In this document: one piece after another, positions 58,717 through 64,000 of the stretch | Layout: each line of letters opens with the position of its first letter | Numbering within the stretch: the first letter of the stretch is position 1 | DNA from: Pelecanus crispus | Taxonomy: Eukaryota > Chordata > Aves > Pelecaniformes > Pelecanidae | NCBI RefSeq assembly: GCF_030463565.1 | Contig: NC_134643.1 | Coordinates: 78,303,721 to 78,367,720, forward strand | Length of the DNA: 64,000 nt | Direction: 5' to 3' | Notes under the pieces: model-generated | Seen by the model: only the letters and a program-made list of their open reading frames with translations | Databases searched by the model: none | Told to the model about the DNA's origin: nothing | Translations under genes and position numbers: made by a program

Positions 58717-58722
58717 TTTATT
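58717..58722 (-). promoter_or_regulatory. PACSIN2: Candidate PACSIN2 polyadenylation signal
   Basis: AACAATAAAATCTG on the transcript strand, about 1.74 kb after the stop codon, close to the 3' UTR length I remember for mammalian PACSIN2. Another AATAAA at 59201-59206 followed by GTGTTAGT would give a shorter form of about 1.26 kb. Confidence 0.4.
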
Positions 58723-60459
58723 GTTTTTCTAAAATATTTTACAATACAGAGACCCAAACCAGTAATTCCTGACAATTTTAGTAACCATCTTGTGGATGAA
58801 CAATTATGTTGTTAAGTTTTCCTTGACAGACACATACATACATCCACCTTCTAAGCTTGCACATTTTGATTCATTGAAAATGATGACTAGATATATCTAT
58901 AAGCTCAAAAAGCAGACAAAGTCCAAGACTACCAATAGTGTTTTATAGTTACCTTAAAATAGATTTGTTAGCTTCATTACAGTGTAGCTTCCTAACATAG
59001 CATATCTACTTACCTGATACTTAAGGTTTTTTTTAAAAAAAAAAAACAAAACCACAAATCTGCTGTAATTTTACAACCCAGTTTTAAATGTCACAAATGC
59101 ATACCATTTGACATGATTACAGATGACCGAGTTGTAATTGCAAACAAATGTAGATTTTACAGTGTTCTGCTACAATAATCCATGTAAGGACTAACACTAG
59201 TTTATTTTTTGACTCACAAATTTATCCACAAATACTGATTTTGAGTATGTTAGTGTATTTACTGTACTTCTGAAAATCTAATCACAGAATACTTTGTCTA
59301 TGGTACAGTAATGAATATGGCAGGAAAGCAGATTTAAATATACCTATAATTTAAACTCTTAAACCAGTCTAAATCTTATTGACATCAAAAGGCTTGATAA
59401 CTAATAGCCATGCTCTTTATATTTTGGAATATCAAATTATATGTACATATACACAACATAGATAGGCTCTTAATAAAAAGCATTTAGTCTATTTTACAGT
59501 CTTCTCTTTCAAAAAATTAGTCTTCACAGATTTAACATTTCAAATCACCCAAAAATCATTAGCAGTTTAAGGAAGATCCCCCCCCCCCCCCCCCCCGCCC
59601 CCCGCAGCAAACTGGAAATTTCCCCTGTGCTGGAAATAACTACTATTCTGGGGCTTATGCATAATTTATCTTTCTTTTGAGTGCCATTTAAGATCTAGAT
59701 GGAAAACTTTTAGTTTAAGTGTCAAACCACATAAACAACATTCATAATAGAATCCCAACCCATGACACCTGCAGATATCTCTGCTACAAATAACCTTCTG
59801 TAACAGATATTTATTAAATACAGTATTTGTTTTACAACTTCAAGCCATGCTGACAACATAGAAAGATTACTACAACATGGAAAGAGTTTTCATTCAGTCA
59901 ACTGGTGACTAAATCTATGTCATAATTTAAGTATTAATTGATAAATCCAAGCATACAAAAAGGTGCTTAACTACATAGCATTTAAATAAAAAAATACTGC
60001 ATCTTTCAGACATCGCTAAGAACAAAGAAAATTAACTATAATAATCTTTAAAATTCAAGTTGCAAGTTACTGAAGGTCACTTAAAGTAACTGATTAAACA
60101 AAAGTGAGCATAAGCCACATACCTAGGGTAGGATGAGGCACAAGCGTAGAAAATGCAAAAATGTTTAGGAGCTACTATAACAGACCATGTGGGAAGAAAA
60201 AGCTTAAAAAGTATTTTTCCTATCATACTATTTTTTCAACCTAACCCCTTTCCTTTGCATTGTGTACAAGTTGTGAAACAATGTCAAATTATTAGTTCAA
60301 ACTTTTGTCTTTAAATCACCACGATTTCAGTATCAAGCTCTCGCCTTTTCATTAAAATATATACACTCTATACATCATTCAGCTTCCTCTTGCTTTAAAT
60401 ATATACTGTACAGGCCCACAGAGCTTTTGTTAACACTTCTGTATTAACTTTGTCCTTTG
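58723..60459 (-). other. PACSIN2: Putative PACSIN2 3' UTR
   Basis: AT-rich sequence following the stop codon with no recognisable transposon and only short reading frames. It contains a homopolymer that is C19 on the plus strand and G-rich in the transcript (59578-59603). Its left border is inferred only from the AATAAA at 58717. Confidence 0.5.
59578..59603 (-). repeat. G-rich homopolymer in the PACSIN2 3' UTR
   Basis: 19 C, one G and 6 C on the plus strand; in the PACSIN2 transcript this is G6-C-G19, able to form a G-quadruplex. Length is likely to vary between individuals or be misread. Confidence 0.7.
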
Positions 60460-60636
<177 letters not shown>

Positions 60637-61385
60637 TTATGTACATGTCCACTTCTCTTCTCCTGCCCACCCCAGGCCCCAGTAGAAAGCCTCCCTTCTT
60701 CGCTCTTCATGCTTTTGATACGAAGAATACCACTAAGAGATTTACAGATGGTATGAAAGGCCCCCATTTCAAGAAAATAGGAAGAAGCAAGCAACTTTGA
60801 AACTAAAACATTACATTGATGGCATTTCAAAAAGGTGATAGCATTTTTTTAAAGCACAATAAAGAATGCAAACTTTTGAAGTTATATACAGCATTATTTC
60901 ACTATAACATCAAAGACTCCCTTATATCTAAAGGTTGTGGACAAAGATAGTTGTGGATAGTACAACTACCTCTAAACAAACAGAATAATCCTACGTTTTT
61001 GGCCCTCAACAAAATGTCAATGCAAGTGTGTTTCATTAGACTTACTGTCAATATATATTCTTCCATGAGTTCATGGAGTGTAAGGAGGAAAATGCTACAA
61101 ACATTAAAGACATGCCAGTAAAATTCTCTTGAATTATACTTGCAGCTTTTCAGTATACAACTACTAAGTTGTGATGCAGAAAGAATTAAAAGAATCTTAT
61201 ACCTTGCACTTTGTTACATCTCTCTCCTTTCCTCACCTTTTTAAGAAATACAAGGATTGGGATTTAACTTTCCCTTTTATTGCTCTAGCTTTATAATGCT
61301 GGAAACTGATGTTGTAGAAAAAGTAACTAAGAATTTGCTTGCTAACTTACACAGCAGAAGCTGACACTGATTATCCACTCAGACT

Positions 61386-61430
61386 TTTATGAACTATAAC
61401 ATAACCTTTATTTATGAACTATAACATAAC
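61386..61430 (+). repeat. 25-bp tandem duplication in PACSIN2 intron
   Basis: TTTATGAACTATAACATAAC occurs at 61386 and 61411, a 25-base spacing with identical copies. Confidence 0.85.
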
Positions 61431-62381
61431 ATCATTTTGACTATCATTCACATCTAATCTTCTACATACTCAGGAAATACTTTAGCATTAGAGAATCTGC
61501 AGAGTCCATGATGCTGTATATGAGGAAATGAATGTCCACCTCAGCTAGGCAAGAAAGGCCAGACTAAGCAACAATTACTTCCTCATGTACAACTTATTTG
61601 TGTCAAGTTATTTCCCTAGATAAACTGATTTATGTTTCATCTTAGTTAGCAATAGAAAATACATGCTAAAGATATTAACCACTTACTACAGTCCCAAATG
61701 GCTATAAATATACAGTCTTGATATAATTTAGGAGAACAAAAACTAGCCTAGGGACTATCAGTTCTTTGGTAGAAATGGACAAGCTTCATATTAAATCTCC
61801 TCAGATATACATCTTCTGTAGCTCCTCTGTCAGCTTTAAAGCCTCACCTCCTCTAGTTTGTAAGTTTACCAGATAACTAAAAGAACATTATGAACAAACA
61901 TTTGGCACTATGGACTGTGCTTGGCTTATGGAGACATTTTACATTTTTTCCACCATTTCTAGTGCTGCAGAATGAGAGCGTACAATTTCAAGCTTTCCTG
62001 CCACTTCTGTGAAGTGTATTTTAATAAAGAGTGAAAACAATGACTATCAAAGCCACACTGCATTAACAGCAAGCCCCAAAGCAGTTGCATTTGTATTAAC
62101 AACTAGGACTTGGAAACTCAGTGATCTTGGAGGTCTATGAAAATATTACCACTTTTAAGTGTCATCCGTACAACAGTTACAACAAAAACAGTCTTTAACT
62201 ATGAGAAATATAGCATATACAATAACACATTTTGACAAGATTGCATGGTCTACATTTACTATAGATATTTATTCTCAGCCATGGCAGAGACACTAGGGTA
62301 AGCTAGACATATGGTAGATGGTTGTGTCCCATCCAGTTAATGATTATAAAACTTCTCATAAGATACAAATAAACAAAGTTA

Positions 62382-62460
62382 TTCTTCCTCTTTGGAAGCC
62401 TCCCACAGTTGTCTGCCAAGAAAAGACAGATGTATAAAGTATTCCACTAATAAAAAGGAG
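62382..62460 (+). repeat. Dispersed direct repeat in PACSIN2 intron, copy 1
   Basis: TTCTTCCTCTTTGGAAGCCT, then TTGTCTGCCAAG, AAAAGACAGATGTATAAAGT and CCACTAATAAAAAGGAG. It aligns over about 80 bases with copy 2 at 63368-63448. Confidence 0.75.
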
Positions 62461-63367
62461 TTTCATGTATTAAAGTACATTTAATGGACCCTATGCAGAG
62501 CATATATACTACAGCACGTACCTAGAAGTGATCACAAAAGCTTTGTAGGCAAATTCTTTGAATATCCAAGGGAATCCAATCTGAGAATATCTGCGTACAT
62601 TTAAACAGATCCCTAAAATGCATTAATCCTCTGCTGACAGCTGCTTAGGAACCTAGGCATAGTCTACATAGGAGCACAGGAGTGAGTACATTTTAAATTG
62701 GTTCCTGCACGACCTGGTGAATTTTTTTTTCCTTAGTCTTTTGTATGTTCAATGCAAACCTAGTCACACCAATACTTCTGCCTAAAACCTCAGTAACTTT
62801 GACTGTAGCCATTCTACAATTCAGCTTCTGTAAGGGGATTCATAATCTAGCATGTGATCCCTTTCCTACGATTGATAAAATCATGTAATTTAGTGTTAAG
62901 ATGTACTTTAATGCTCTTCCTTTAAAGGTATTAAGCTATTTTTAAGTTAAGCCTACATACATCTCTTACAGTTCATACTTCCTGCACTTTATTTCTACAG
63001 ACCTCACACTGAGAACCACTTGGTTCCAATAGCTTAATGCAAGTCACACAGCTGGTACTAAAGCACAGAATGCCTAACTTTGTATTTAACCATTACATCT
63101 GCATGTATAAACATTGCATAGTTTTGCCACTGAAAGGCTTGTTACTGTAAACCCTTGGAATGCCATCCACTTGCTTGACAGGCACAATACGTATATTTCA
63201 AGAGGATTAGCACACTTTCATCCCCTGCTGAGAAAAAAGGAGTTGTTAAAGTCTACAGAATGAAGAATAATTTTAGCTGCTGTGCATAGAGAAAGCTCCA
63301 GATGTTTTGTTACTACTGTTGTCCTATCAGGGCACAATTCAGCAAAGTTAATGGACAAACCAACCCG

Positions 63368-63448
63368 TTCCTCCTCTCTGGAAGCCTACAATACTTGTCT
63401 ACAAAGAAGAAAAGTCAGATGTATAGAGTTTCACTACTAAAAAAGGAG
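63368..63448 (+). repeat. Dispersed direct repeat in PACSIN2 intron, copy 2
   Basis: TTCCTCCTCTCTGGAAGCCT, then CTTGTCTACAAAG, AAAAGTCAGATGTATAGAGT and TCACTACTAAAAAAGGAG. About 80 percent similar by eye to copy 1, same orientation, 986 bases apart. Confidence 0.75.
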
Positions 63449-64000
63449 GGAGGCAAGTGAAAGGTAGGAGGACCACCACCTGAGTTGTGGGGCTTTTTGG
63501 TTTAAAAAACACAAACTGCATTTAGAACATGACCTGGAAATACAGTTCTGAGCACCACCACTCTCCATAAGCAGAATGGAAGTCTAGCAGTTCACTGATT
63601 AGCTACATCATTGACTTGTTTACTATACTAACTTTCAGCCATAACATCTATCTAAGACTCACTGTAGATGGTGTAGAAGTAGCATACTTCTTACGAACCC
63701 CAGCTGAAAGGGAAATAGAACCAAAAATTTTCTCAAACTTTCTTTCAACACTTGAACCCTGTTTTTCCTCTACAATTAAGTCAGTCATTACAGGAGAAGG
63801 GAGTAAATGACAAGCAAACGGGAAAAGAGACAAGATCAAGAAGATTGCCTGTCTCATTTTCACAAACTGAGTTCTGTTTGCTTTCGCTAAACTACTCAGG
63901 GAACCTTGTTCTGGAATTTCTGGTTGGTAAACTTTTCGTGTGCAATTCTGGGCAGGACAGTAGAACAACTGGCTGAAATTAAGAGTTCGAAAGGCATGGA

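Overview
The window is vertebrate nuclear DNA and almost certainly from a bird. The evidence is several CR1 LINE copies with the avian 3' end (ending in diverged ATTCTATGATTCT repeats), two solo LTRs of an abundant bird-type ERVL-like family, compact introns, and the gene pair ARFGAP3 - PACSIN2, both on the minus strand, which are neighbours in the same order on human 22q13.2. I cannot name the species.

Layout. Positions 1-11.7 kb are intergenic: no convincing gene, one CR1 3' end (1.15-1.24 kb), two independent solo LTRs (4637-5191 and 7090-7667, each with its own 5-bp target-site duplication) and an AT-only stretch near 9.9 kb. From about 11.7 kb to the CpG island at 47.2-48.1 kb lies a complete ARFGAP3 gene on the minus strand. 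All 16 coding exons could be placed with GT-AG junctions and a continuous frame, giving a 518-residue protein with the ArfGAP zinc finger, the lysine-rich middle part, the Glo3-type ISS repeats and the conserved C-terminal helix. From 48.1 to about 58.2 kb is the spacer between the two genes. It contains a chain of CR1 fragments of very different ages, most on the plus strand and so opposite to both genes. The youngest (56735-57726) keeps an open reverse-transcriptase C-terminal frame. From about 58.2 or 58.7 kb to the right edge is the 3' end of PACSIN2: a long 3' UTR, the last coding exon (60460-60572, second half of the SH3 domain), and more than 3.4 kb of the intron upstream of it.

Functionally, ARFGAP3 is a GTPase-activating protein for ARF1 at the Golgi (COPI coat cycle), and PACSIN2 (syndapin-2) is an F-BAR/SH3 membrane-shaping protein of endocytosis and caveolae. 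Both act in membrane trafficking, but nothing in the sequence says they are co-regulated beyond shared neighbourhood.

I found no new biological system here. The observations I consider most worth checking are: simple-repeat tracts placed inside the 3' splice-site regions of ARFGAP3 exon 5 (CT repeat) and exon 15 (UG repeat, the kind bound by TDP-43); two strong G-quadruplex motifs in ARFGAP3 introns, one just upstream of exon 3; an RFX X-box and a YY1-type motif at the ARFGAP3 promoter/first exon; and a CRE plus an 18-bp perfect palindrome in one of the solo LTRs.
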